Part shown: positions 19,160-29,671 of the stretch, piece by piece | How the letters are laid out: each line of letters begins with the position of its first letter | How positions within the stretch are numbered: the stretch's first letter is position 1 | Assembly (NCBI GenBank): GCA_017431145.1 | Contig: JAFRLQ010000004.1 | Location: 62,001-126,000 of the forward strand | Source of the DNA: Clostridia bacterium | Lineage (GTDB): Bacteria; Bacillota; Clostridia; Christensenellales; Maliibacteriaceae | Direction of reading: 5' to 3' | DNA length: 64,000 nucleotides | The notes under the pieces: generated by a model | The model's input: only the letters and a program-made list of their open reading frames with translations | What the model was told of the DNA's origin: nothing | The model's database searches: none | Position numbers and translations under genes: made by a program

Positions 19160-20317
19160 ATGAATGCTGTCGGGATTATTTGCGAATACAATCCTCTCCA
19201 CGACGGACACCGTTTTCATATCAGTGAAGCAAGGAAACGTTCAGGTTGCGACACTGTGATTTGTGTGATGTCCGGCGCTTTTGTACAGCGCGGTTCACCC
19301 GCAGTTCAAAGTCCTTGTGTACGGGCTGAATGGGCTCTTAAAGCAGGCGCTGACTGCGTCCTCCTTCTTCCGACTGTCTACAGTCTTGCGCCTGCTGACA
19401 TCTTCGCTTCCGCAGGCATTCGGCTTCTTGATGCTGCCGGGATCGTCAGCGCATTTTCCTACGGGATCAGTGTTCCCGATCACGCGCTGCATGAAAAGAT
19501 CGCTTCTGTCCTTCTTTCCGAGCCGGACTCCTTCTCGGAAGAACTGAAGACCAGTCTGAAAAACGGTGCGGGATATCCCGCTGCCGTCAGTCATGCGCTT
19601 TCCGGTCAGCTCGGAATGACCGATGAACTCACCGCCGTCATGCAGTCCGCAAATGATATGCTGGCAGTTCGCTATCTTATGCAGAACAGCTGTCTTGCGC
19701 ATCCGATGCTGCCCCTTCCGGTCAGCCGTCTTTACGGTATCAGTGCGTCATCCATACGTGAAGCCCTCGCTTCCGGTCTTCCCGTTTCCTCCCTCCCGCT
19801 TCCTTCTTATGTGCAGAACTCGCTCGGCGGGACAAAACCTTTTGATTATGGCGCGATGCTGGCCGGTCAGATGCGCAAAGCTGACGAAGCTCTTCTTGCC
19901 TCCCTGCCGGATACTTTCCCAGGGCTGATCAGCCAAATTATGAAGCATTCCGCAACGGAGAACTCCGCGGAATCGATCATCGCAAAATCATGCGGAAAAA
20001 ATGTCACACGCGCTCGCGTGCGCCGGATCCTCTGGTATGCATTCTTCGGCATCACGGCATCCTTTCAGCAGCAGGCAAAAGAAGCACTGCCCTATCTTCG
20101 CGTCCTTGGTGTGCGGGAAGACAGAAAAGATATTCTGTCTGCACTGCAGAAGCATGCATCCATACCGGTATGTGTCTCCGCTTCGGATCTTCCCGGTGAT
20201 CCGTTTGCGCAAAAGTGCGCTGCCCTCGATGCCCTTGCGTTTGATATTCAGGCGCTCTCACTTCAGCCCGGGTCTTCCGGAAGCTGGTTCCGTTCACCGC
20301 TCGTTACAGTGACCTGA
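19160..20317 (+). CDS. tmcAL: tRNA(Met) cytidine acetate ligase TmcAL
   Basis: TmcAL (YlbM, DUF795) activates acetate with ATP and places it on N4 of the wobble cytidine of elongator tRNA-Met. The 385-residue product has the nucleotidyltransferase start VGIICEYNPLHDGHRFH with its HxGH motif, SGAFVQRGSP, LPTVYSLAPADIFASAG, and the later ISASSIREAL. AAGGGA lies 12 bases before the ATG. It is divergent from pta-ackA, the genes that make its substrate acetate. Confidence 0.95.
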   Translation: MNAVGIICEYNPLHDGHRFHISEARKRSGCDTVICVMSGAFVQRGSPAVQSPCVRAEWALKAGADCVLLLPTVYSLAPADIFASAGIRLLDAAGIVSAFSYGISVPDHALHEKIASVLLSEPDSFSEELKTSLKNGAGYPAAVSHALSGQLGMTDELTAVMQSANDMLAVRYLMQNSCLAHPMLPLPVSRLYGISASSIREALASGLPVSSLPLPSYVQNSLGGTKPFDYGAMLAGQMRKADEALLASLPDTFPGLISQIMKHSATENSAESIIAKSCGKNVTRARVRRILWYAFFGITASFQQQAKEALPYLRVLGVREDRKDILSALQKHASIPVCVSASDLPGDPFAQKCAALDALAFDIQALSLQPGSSGSWFRSPLVTVT

Positions 20318-20323
20318 TTTGTC

Positions 20324-20347
20324 CTTTACGTGATTCAATGATAAAAT
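20324..20347 (+). promoter_or_regulatory. Promoter placing the transcript start on the GTG start codon
   Basis: TTGTCC and TAAAAT (20342-20347) are separated by 17 bases. The expected transcription start is about 20354, the first base of the next gene's GTG. Confidence 0.55.
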
Positions 20348-20353
20348 CGGACT

Positions 20354-21283
20354 GTGAAACATTCAAAACACAATAAAAAGAACACGGAAAAACCGCGTTT
20401 CAGAATAAAACGGAAATGGATCATTGCTGCCGAAAGCATCGTCATGCTTGTACTCGGCATCACAATGATCAGGTTTCGTGCGCCGCAAACCGTTACGAAC
20501 CATCTAACAGCGACTTCATTTGAATACAATGACAGCGAGGAGCTGACGACGCTTTCAGATGATGCGTCCGCATGGTCTTTTCTTCCCGTTCCCCACAGTG
20601 TTTCCGATGTTGATGCCGGTTACACTGTGTCGCCAGCGCATGTTTGGATCTACACAAAACGGATCTGCAACGTTTATCTTGCTCCCTATCAGACAAGCAT
20701 GGTTATCAGCACTTATCCGCTCTATACTTCGTTCTATGCTGTCGGCAAGACATCTACCGGCTTCTGGGTCATCGATCTTGACGGTGTGCAGCGTTATGTC
20801 CTTGAAGATGACGTGACGCGCAACAGAGAAGAGATCGAAGAGATGAAAACAGCTGAAGCTGAAAGGTTAGAAGCACGTGAAGAAGCATTCGCCGCAATCG
20901 AACAGCGAAAAGAGGAAGAGCGTGCCGCTTACTGGAGATCACTTGCAGAACAGACCCGCAATCCGAACTGGAGCGGTCCTGTCCTGAGCAAAAGCCGCGG
21001 TTCCATAACCGGTCCGACCGGAAGAGAGACTTACTACAATCTGAACATGGATGTCATCGTACGGATCATGCGCCGTATGGGCTTTTCAGAAGAAGAGTAT
21101 CCGTACTGGGTACGGAATGACGGATGCAAAATGCTTGGTCCGTATATCATGTGCGCCGCGAATTTCAACATGTTCCCCCGCGGAACGACAGTGGAATGCA
21201 GCCTTGGGACCTGTCTGGTCTGTGACACGGGCGGATTTGCCGCCGACAACCCGACGCAGTTGGACATTGCCGTCGTCTGGTAA
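20354..21283 (+). CDS. Unknown membrane-anchored protein with SH3-like and 3D-like domains
   Basis: This 309-residue protein has a highly basic N-terminus, one transmembrane segment at about residues 24-42, and an outside region. A stretch at about 90-160 (VYLAPYQTSMVIST, FWVIDLDGVQRYV) resembles an SH3-type domain. A charged Glu/Arg-rich coiled coil follows at about 160-205. The C-terminus (residues 255-309: GPYIMCAANFNMFPRGTTV and LVCDTGGFA) looks like a 3D double-psi barrel, a fold found in cell-wall hydrolases. The domain calls are by eye. The start is GTG 20354 with no ribosome binding site, and the promoter suggests a leaderless message. A wall-related role is inference. Confidence 0.6.
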   Translation: MKHSKHNKKNTEKPRFRIKRKWIIAAESIVMLVLGITMIRFRAPQTVTNHLTATSFEYNDSEELTTLSDDASAWSFLPVPHSVSDVDAGYTVSPAHVWIYTKRICNVYLAPYQTSMVISTYPLYTSFYAVGKTSTGFWVIDLDGVQRYVLEDDVTRNREEIEEMKTAEAERLEAREEAFAAIEQRKEEERAAYWRSLAEQTRNPNWSGPVLSKSRGSITGPTGRETYYNLNMDVIVRIMRRMGFSEEEYPYWVRNDGCKMLGPYIMCAANFNMFPRGTTVECSLGTCLVCDTGGFAADNPTQLDIAVVW

Positions 21284-21298
21284 CACTGGAATAATATA

Positions 21299-21354
21299 AA
21301 CCCCGTTGGAATCAGAATGAGTATCTTCATAGTGATCCCAGCGGGGTTCTTTTT
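21299..21354. terminator. Terminator between the 3D-domain gene and the mgtC pair
   Basis: The stem AACCCCGTTGG (21299-21309) pairs with CCAGCGGGGTT (21338-21348), with one G-T pair and a 28-base loop. It is followed by TTCTTTTT on the plus strand. The genes converge. Confidence 0.75.
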
Positions 21355-21369
21355 CATGCATCACCGTTC

Positions 21370-22050
21370 TCAGAGTTCCTCAACAGACGTCACACCGCCC
21401 ATTGTCTCGATTATCTTGATCAGATAATCGCTCTTCGTCGCACCACGAAGCGATATTACCGCCGTGTATTTCCCGTCGTCCGGGCTGGTCGACTGGATGC
21501 GCAGATTTGTGATCGACATCCTGTTATCCTTGCACATGCGGAGAATATCGTCCAGATCATCCTTGTTTTTATATCCAAGTTCCAGTGCATATTCCAGATT
21601 TCTGCGGATATTCCCGTGCAGCAATCCGAACACTGTTTCTGTAAGCAGGATCAGGACAGCGCCGATGATCCCGCCTTCGAAGTATCCGCTTCCGATCGTA
21701 ATGCCTACGATACCGGTAACCCAGAGACCTGCCGCAGTCGTCAGTCCTTTGATCGTGCGTTTTTTTGTGATGATGATCGTTCCTGCACCGATAAAGCCAA
21801 GTCCCGTAATGACCTGTGCGCTGATTCTCGTGATGTCAGCCGGCATTTTCATGACAAGATAAACATACTGACCGACTATCGCTGCCAGCGCGGAACCAAA
21901 GCAGACCAGAATATGCGTCCTGATACCGGCCGGTCGGTTCTTTGCCGAACGTTCCATCCCGATCAATGCACCGCATGTGGTCGCAATCAGAACACGTAGA
22001 AGCACGCTGAGAACCGTCATATTTCGTAATGGATTCAAAAAAGCAAACAT
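21370..22050 (-). CDS. MgtC/SapB family membrane protein (copy 1)
   Basis: This 226-residue protein has five predicted helices in the N-terminal 140 residues with the family signature: RVLIATTCGALIGMER, RPAGIRTHILVCFGSA, and ITGLGFIGAGTII. A soluble ACT-like domain follows at the C-terminus. MgtC proteins support growth or survival at low Mg2+, and in pathogens inhibit the F-type ATPase; the function of this member is unknown. The ATG at 22050 has AAGGAGG 8 bases upstream; the longer frame to 22095 would overlap the next gene. It is 11 bases downstream of a paralogue. Confidence 0.88.
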   Translation of the reverse strand: MFAFLNPLRNMTVLSVLLRVLIATTCGALIGMERSAKNRPAGIRTHILVCFGSALAAIVGQYVYLVMKMPADITRISAQVITGLGFIGAGTIIITKKRTIKGLTTAAGLWVTGIVGITIGSGYFEGGIIGAVLILLTETVFGLLHGNIRRNLEYALELGYKNKDDLDDILRMCKDNRMSITNLRIQSTSPDDGKYTAVISLRGATKSDYLIKIIETMGGVTSVEEL

Positions 22051-22061
22051 ATCGGTCCTCC

Positions 22062-22784
22062 TTATGAGATCAGTTCCTGAACGGAATACACACACGGAAG
22101 TTCCGCGATCGTTGAAAGCATTCCGGAATGCGAGCGGTTCGTTTTGCTCATCTGCAGGATGAAAATCGCAGACGGCTTTTTCTTTCCGGAAGGCACGCTC
22201 CGCTCCACATCGATCTCATAGACTTTCGCCTCTCTCTGTTCGATCGCCTGTGTGATGGTCTTGATGTCCTCCACGCTGTGGAACTCGACGTTCAGCGTGA
22301 TATTGCGCAGCCGTCGCTTGTAGTTTTCTTCCATTGAGGAAAAGACATTCATCACAAGAACGACGATCACCGTTGCCAGTATCGCTACCTCAATAAAACC
22401 GGTGCCCGCGGCAAGTCCGATCACTACTGCCACGAACAGTCCCGTTGCCGTGGTAAGTCCGTTGACCTGCTGGTGAAGTCCCTTGATGATGATCCCGGCG
22501 CCGAGAAATCCGATACCCGTGATCGTCTGCGCACCGATCCTGAGCGCGTCAAACTTCTGTCCCACTTCGTTCACAATCTCTTTCCATGGTCCCTGAAGCA
22601 TCTCAAACTGATAGACCGTCAGCAGAACGGACAGCGCACCGCCGACGCAAACAAGAATGTATGTCCTTGGACCCGCCGGACGTTCTTTCTTTGCTCTGCC
22701 GTATCCGATTGCACCGCCGCAGGCCACCGCAACGGCAAGCCGCAGCAGTATGGAAACAAAGTTGAATTCTCTCAAATATGCCAT
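22062..22784 (-). CDS. MgtC/SapB family membrane protein (copy 2)
   Basis: This 240-residue paralogue of the gene just downstream has the same layout: RLAVAVACGGAIGYGR, RPAGPRTYILVCVGGA, ITGIGFLGAGIII, five helices and a C-terminal soluble domain. AAGGAAGGGG precedes the ATG at 22784. The two copies form a two-gene operon, which suggests either a hetero-oligomer or specialised copies. Confidence 0.88.
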   Translation of the reverse strand: MAYLREFNFVSILLRLAVAVACGGAIGYGRAKKERPAGPRTYILVCVGGALSVLLTVYQFEMLQGPWKEIVNEVGQKFDALRIGAQTITGIGFLGAGIIIKGLHQQVNGLTTATGLFVAVVIGLAAGTGFIEVAILATVIVVLVMNVFSSMEENYKRRLRNITLNVEFHSVEDIKTITQAIEQREAKVYEIDVERSVPSGKKKPSAIFILQMSKTNRSHSGMLSTIAELPCVYSVQELIS

Positions 22785-22823
22785 TGTTTCCCCTTCCTTA
22801 GACTTTACTTAAGGTAAAAAAAT

Positions 22824-22850
22824 ACCCTTCATCCTGAATGGCTGAAGGGT
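22824..22850 (-). terminator. Terminator after yajC
   Basis: An 8-bp stem ACCCTTCA/TGAAGGGT is followed on the minus strand by ATTTTTTT. It ends the yajC transcript and separates it from the mgtC pair. Confidence 0.88.
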
Positions 22851-22861
22851 TGATGAACGGT

Positions 22862-23185
22862 TTACTTTTTATCCGGCGTTTCTTCGCTGGAGACCTCTCC
22901 ACCGACGACGCCCTTGATCGCCCAGCGTGCGATCAGAAGCTGTGTGCGCTCTGCACCGACTTCGATCGTCACAACATCATCGCGCAGCTCCGCGATACGT
23001 CCGTAGATACCGCCGATCGTTGTGATCTTGTCACCCTTTTTCAGGCTGTCGAGCATGTTCTTGACTTCCTTGTCCCTCTTGCGCTGAGGACGGATGATCA
23101 GGAAATAAAATATTGCAAAAAGCAATACAAGCGGAACGACCGTTCCAAGGATCTGCGTTAACTGACCCGCACCTTCTAAATTCAT
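22862..23185 (-). CDS. yajC: Preprotein translocase subunit YajC
   Basis: This 107-residue protein has a single helix at about residues 14-30, followed by the hallmark FLIIRPQRKRDKEVKNM and LKKGDKITTIGGIYGRI. YajC associates with SecDF-YidC. The C-terminus is charged. It has its own promoter and follows tgt, the usual tgt-yajC order; secDF is not in the window. Confidence 0.95.
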   Translation of the reverse strand: MNLEGAGQLTQILGTVVPLVLLFAIFYFLIIRPQRKRDKEVKNMLDSLKKGDKITTIGGIYGRIAELRDDVVTIEVGAERTQLLIARWAIKGVVGGEVSSEETPDKK

Positions 23186-23225
23186 AACATGAACTCCCTT
23201 CGATTCGATTCAATTCATATTTGAC

Positions 23226-23254
23226 ATTATAAACAAAACGCTCTGTTCGTGCAA
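23226..23254 (-). promoter_or_regulatory. Promoter of yajC
   Basis: TATAAT (23226-23231) lies 17 bases after TTGCAC (23249-23254), upstream of a GAAGGGAG ribosome binding site. It allows yajC expression independent of the tgt operon. Confidence 0.65.
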
Positions 23255-23291
23255 CCTTTTCCGCCGTGTGAAGTATGCTGAACCGAACAGA

Positions 23292-25436
<2,145 letters not shown>

Positions 25437-25440
<4 letters not shown>

Positions 25441-26513
25441 TCATTTCCTCCGTCCAGATCATCGAAAAGGGTTCTCTGTTCCTGTATGGTTTGTTTCTGC
25501 ATCTCTTCAGGCGGAGTGAGCCCAAGGTGTTCCCATGCCATAGGCGTCGGGATCCTGCCCTTTGGCGTTCTCGCGATCAGTGCCTGCTGAAGCAGATAAG
25601 GTTCATACATGTCTTCAATCGTCCCTGCATCTTCCCCGGTGATTGCAGCGAGCGTATCAAGTCCGACCGGTCTTCCGTTGAACTTGAAAATCATCGTCTC
25701 AAGGATCTTTCTGTCCGTCTGATCCAGTCCGAGGGCGTCGATCTGTAGAAGATTCGTCGCCTCGATCGTGATCTGTCTCGTGATCACGCCGCTGCCGCGC
25801 ACATCCGCGTAGTCTCTCACCCGTCGAAGCAGACGGTTCGCGACTCTCGGGGTGCCTCTGGATCTTTTCGCCAGCTCTTCGGCTCCGCCCAGTTCGATGC
25901 GGACTCCAAGAATTCCCGCCGAACGCGTAATGATCTTGCTCAGATCAGCCACATCGTACAGTTCCAGCCGAGACACGATACCGAACCGGTCGCGCAGCGG
26001 TGCCGTGAGCATGCCTGCCCGCGTCGTCGCACCGACGAGCGTGAACTTCGGCAGATCAAGCCTGATCGACCGCGCTCCGGGGCCCTGGCCGAGCATAACA
26101 TCCAGCGCAAAATCCTCCATCGCGGGATAAAGCACTTCCTCGACACTGTGATTGAGTCTGTGGATCTCATCGATAAACAGGATATCCCCGTCATTGAGGT
26201 TCGTGACCAGACCAGCAAGATCCCGCGGCTTTTCGATCGCAGGGCCGGAAGTCGTCCGGATACTTGTCCCCATCTCGTTCGCGATGATATTCGCCATTGT
26301 CGTTTTTCCAAGTCCGGGAGGCCCGTAAAGCAGAACATGGTCCAGTACAGCGCCGCGCTGTTTCGCCGCGCTGATAAAGATCGAGAGCTGCGTCTTGACC
26401 CTCTGCTGACCGATGTATTCATCCATCTGGCGCGGTCTGAGGCTGCCCTCTGCAATATCCTCCGGATTCGGCATCCCGCTTACAATACGTTCTTCTTCGT
26501 TCATTTCTGTCAC
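25437..26513 (-). CDS. ruvB: Holliday junction branch-migration ATPase RuvB
   Basis: This AAA+ motor drives RuvA-bound Holliday junctions. The 358-residue product shows [12 protein letters not shown], Walker [10 protein letters not shown], Walker [10 protein letters not shown], sensor 1 [10 protein letters not shown] with the arginine finger in APLRDRFG, and the C-terminal winged helix [18 protein letters not shown]. It lies 3 bases after ruvA and overlaps queA. Confidence 0.98.
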
Positions 26514-26516
26514 CTG

Positions 26517-27116
26517 TTACTGATCAAGCTGCCTCAGTGCACGCAGGATCAGATCTTCCGTCTTCAGCCCCGGTTCCTGCACCTTGCTGATCGCCGTCAG
26601 CGCCTCCGCTCCGGTATAGCCGAGAGAGATCAGCGCCTGTACTGCGTCAGCCTGTGCCGCATCTGCCGGTGCGCCGGCTGTAACAGCCGCCTGCTGTGCC
26701 GACTCTATGAATGTATCCAGCTGACCCCGCATCTCCAGAATGATCCTCTCCGCAGTCTTTTTCCCGACTCCGGGTGCGCGCGTGATGCTTTTTGCATCAT
26801 TTGTCGCGACAGCCCCAAAGAACTCCTGGATCGTCAGCGTGGAAAGGATCGCCATAGCCGCCTTCGGCCCCACGCCGCTGATCGCGATCAACTTCAGGAA
26901 AAGGGCCTTCTGCTCCTGAGACTCAAAGCCGAACAGCAGGACTGCATCCTCCCGTACGTGCAGATATGTATACAGGCGGACGCTGGTTCCGGTAGGTCCC
27001 GCGGACACCGCAAGTGAAGAAGGCACCGACAGTTCGAAACCGATCCCGGCTTCCGTCATCACCACCAGTGATTCTGTCGTCCTGTCGACTATTTTTCCCT
27101 GTATCATCGAAATCAT
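26517..27116 (-). CDS. ruvA: Holliday junction recognition protein RuvA
   Basis: RuvA binds four-way junctions and recruits RuvB. The 199-residue product has the OB domain (MIQGKIVDRTTESLVVM), two helix-hairpin-helix elements (LIAISGVGPKAAMAILS and RAPGVGKKTAERIILE), and domain III (ALISLGYTGAEALTAI), which contacts RuvB. AGGAAC is 9 bases before the ATG at 27116; a second Met three codons later is also possible. Confidence 0.97.
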   Translation of the reverse strand: MISMIQGKIVDRTTESLVVMTEAGIGFELSVPSSLAVSAGPTGTSVRLYTYLHVREDAVLLFGFESQEQKALFLKLIAISGVGPKAAMAILSTLTIQEFFGAVATNDAKSITRAPGVGKKTAERIILEMRGQLDTFIESAQQAAVTAGAPADAAQADAVQALISLGYTGAEALTAISKVQEPGLKTEDLILRALRQLDQ

Positions 27117-27129
27117 CGCTGCACCGTTC

Positions 27130-27624
27130 CTATCTGATCTTAAATGCCCGTTCCATATTTCCCGAGTTCACATAACACAGCGCGACCGCAAGTGCGTCCG
27201 CCGCGTCATCCGGTCTCGGCGTTTCCTTCAGGTTCAGCAGCGACCGGACCATCAGCTGCACCTGATGCTTTTCCGCTCTTCCGTATCCCACGACAGACTG
27301 TTTGACCTGCAGCGGCGTATACTCATATAAAGCATCTGTCCGCATGGCAAGCGCGGTAAGGATCGTTCCTCTCGCATGCGCGACCGCGATTCCGGTCGTG
27401 ATATTCGTGTTGAAGAACAGTTCTTCCAGCGCCACAACATCAGGCTGGAAACGGTCGTAAAGCGCACCTGTCGATTCATAGATCATCTTCAGCCGCTGCG
27501 GCATCGCGATCTTGGGCGGTGTGGAGATCACACCGTAATCGATCACTTTCTGCTGGATGCCCTTCGCTTCGATCACACCGTATCCGATCGTGGCAAGTCC
27601 GGGATCGATCCCCAGAATGATCAT
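27130..27624 (-). CDS. ruvC: Holliday junction endonuclease RuvC
   Basis: RuvC cleaves Holliday junctions. The 164-residue product has the acidic catalytic set: D in ILGIDPGLATIGYG at residue 6, the Glu in VALEELFF, and the two Asp in RPDDAADALAVALC. It is the first of ruvCAB; its ATG overlaps the stop of the upstream membrane-protein gene by 4 bases. Confidence 0.97.
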   Translation of the reverse strand: MIILGIDPGLATIGYGVIEAKGIQQKVIDYGVISTPPKIAMPQRLKMIYESTGALYDRFQPDVVALEELFFNTNITTGIAVAHARGTILTALAMRTDALYEYTPLQVKQSVVGYGRAEKHQVQLMVRSLLNLKETPRPDDAADALAVALCYVNSGNMERAFKIR

Positions 27625-28397
27625 TCTTCAGACTCCTTTTCTTCCGTCTCTGCTGCCTTCTGCTCTTCAGCGTCTTCCCGTGCGATACGCTCGTTCTTCG
27701 CCTTTTTCGGCTTCTTCTCCGGCTCCGGCCATGCCGCATTCGGATCGATGGACAAAACCGTCTGCTCTTCCGTATCGTTGCGTCTGAACGGGATCAGGCT
27801 GTTCTTTCTGGTCTGTTTCGTATACTCTCTTTTCTGTGCCGCAGTCATTCCCTTCGTCGGATCGTCGTTGTCCGGGATCGGAGAAAGGCCCTCTTCTTTG
27901 ACTTTCTTGTCCACCGCGCCGACTTTGCGGAATGCCCGGAACCCGATAAACAGAAGGATCGCAGCATAAAGATCGAACATCAGCGTAAGTCCGTGATCAT
28001 AAAGCATGATCGGATTCGCAGCCGTCTGTGCCATCTGCTCCACCAATGAACCCGGCGCAAAGAACCTTGTAAAATCAAGCAGATAGACGACCAGACCGAC
28101 TGCATAGCATACATAGTTCTTTTTCTCTCTTGCGAAATAACCGATCAGAGCGACTGCTCCGGCGATCACGACGGAAATCACGATCCCCGCCCATATCGGC
28201 AAATGGATATCCGCTACATGATCCACGAACCAGTACTGTGTCGTCTTGAGACCGCACGGAACGAAAACTCTGAAATTGATGTAGGTCAGCACAATATTCA
28301 GAACAGTCGCAATTGCGCAGATATACAGCATCAGGCCGCCCATGCGGATCTTTGCCATATGTCCATACCGTTCTCTTCTCAATTCCTTTGATTCCAT
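27621..28397 (-). CDS. Unknown four-helix membrane protein with charged tail
   Basis: This 258-residue protein has four predicted helices at about residues 20-42, 69-89, 98-115 and 130-152. A long charged cytoplasmic tail is rich in Lys and Glu and ends EEKESEE. I recognise no family. It lies between proA and ruvC, 10 bases after the former and overlapping the latter, so it is expressed with DNA-repair genes, but nothing ties its function to them. Confidence 0.7.
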   Translation of the reverse strand: MESKELRRERYGHMAKIRMGGLMLYICAIATVLNIVLTYINFRVFVPCGLKTTQYWFVDHVADIHLPIWAGIVISVVIAGAVALIGYFAREKKNYVCYAVGLVVYLLDFTRFFAPGSLVEQMAQTAANPIMLYDHGLTLMFDLYAAILLFIGFRAFRKVGAVDKKVKEEGLSPIPDNDDPTKGMTAAQKREYTKQTRKNSLIPFRRNDTEEQTVLSIDPNAAWPEPEKKPKKAKNERIAREDAEEQKAAETEEKESEE

Positions 28398-28407
28398 GAT
28401 TCCTCCT

Positions 28408-29649
28408 TCAGCGCACCTGGCCGCTGCCGATCACAATGTACTTGTATGATGTCAATTCGCGCAGTCCCATCGGTCCTCTCGCGTGAAGTTTCTGTGTGCT
28501 GATCCCGATCTCCGCACCGAGACCGTATTCAAACCCGTCGGTAAACCGTGTGGACGCATTCACATATACAGCTGCGGCATCCACCATTTTCACAAACGCG
28601 TCCGCGTGAGAGAGCTCCTGTGTGACGATGCACTCGCTGTGACCTGTGCCGTATTCTCTGATGTGAGAGACTGCGTCCTCAAGAGAATCCACGATGCGCA
28701 CGGACAGGATCAGTCTGCCGTATTCCGTCGCCCAATCCGTTTCATCCGCAGGCAGCATATCGGGTACGATCTGTCTGGTCCTTTCACACCCGCGCAGCTC
28801 GACTCCGTTTTCCCGCAGCGCAGCAGCACATCCGGGAAGGAACCGTTCCGCGATATCCCTGTGGACAAGAAGCGTTTCCGCAGCATTGCAGACGGAAGGT
28901 CTTGAGCATTTTGCATTGACGATGATACGGCATGCCATTTCCGTATCCGCTCTGTCATCAACATAAACATGACAGACGCCCGCGCCTGTCTGAATGACCG
29001 GTACGGTAGCCTCCCGCACGACCGCCTGGATCAGTTCCTTTCCTCCGCGCGGGATCAGAACATCGACATCCCCCACGCTGTGCATCAGTTCAGTCGCGCT
29101 CTGTCTGGACACATCGTCCACAAAGCCGATCGCGTCAGCAGGGATCCCGCACTGTACAGCGGCGCTGCGCATGATATCCGCGATCACGCGGTTGGAATCG
29201 ATCGCGTCGGAGCCGCCTCGCAGAATCACGGCGTTTGCTGATTTCACGCACAGTGAAATGGAATCAGCCGTCACGTTCGGCCGCGCCTCATAGATGATCG
29301 CGATACACCCCAGCGGAACGCGCTGTTTCCCGATCAGAAGTCCGTTCGGAAGTGTTCTGACGTCCTCCATTTCCGCAATCGGGTCGGGCAGTGCGGCAAG
29401 GTCGCGGACGCCGCGGGCCATCTGGCTTATCCGCTGCTGCGTCAGCTCGAGCCTGTCAAGAAACTGGCTGTTTTTCTCTCTCTCTCGTGCGCGGTCCATA
29501 TCCGCGCGGTTTGCCGCAAGGATCTCATCCATATGCTTTTCGAGCGCATCCGCCATCTCAAAAAGAGCCTTGTTTCGAACAGGCTCTTTGATGGTCATCA
29601 TCTCATAGGATGCATGCTTCGCTCGGCTTGTGATCGTCTTCGTAGACAA
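28408..29649 (-). CDS. proA: Glutamate-5-semialdehyde dehydrogenase
   Basis: ProA reduces gamma-glutamyl phosphate to glutamate-5-semialdehyde in proline synthesis. The product is about 413 residues. Motifs are RVPLGCIAIIYEARPNVT, ILRGGSDA, VIQTGAGVCHVYVD and the catalytic Cys in RPSVCNAAETLL. I favour the TTG at 29647-29649, with CAGGAG 9 bases upstream just past the yebC stop. It places the start where family members begin, before SRAKHAS. The ATG at 29685 would overlap yebC. The partner proB is not adjacent. Confidence 0.93.
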   Translation of the reverse strand: MSTKTITSRAKHASYEMMTIKEPVRNKALFEMADALEKHMDEILAANRADMDRAREREKNSQFLDRLELTQQRISQMARGVRDLAALPDPIAEMEDVRTLPNGLLIGKQRVPLGCIAIIYEARPNVTADSISLCVKSANAVILRGGSDAIDSNRVIADIMRSAAVQCGIPADAIGFVDDVSRQSATELMHSVGDVDVLIPRGGKELIQAVVREATVPVIQTGAGVCHVYVDDRADTEMACRIIVNAKCSRPSVCNAAETLLVHRDIAERFLPGCAAALRENGVELRGCERTRQIVPDMLPADETDWATEYGRLILSVRIVDSLEDAVSHIREYGTGHSECIVTQELSHADAFVKMVDAAAVYVNASTRFTDGFEYGLGAEIGISTQKLHARGPMGLRELTSYKYIVIGSGQVR

Positions 29650-29671
29650 TTTCGCTTGCTCCTGTATTCTG

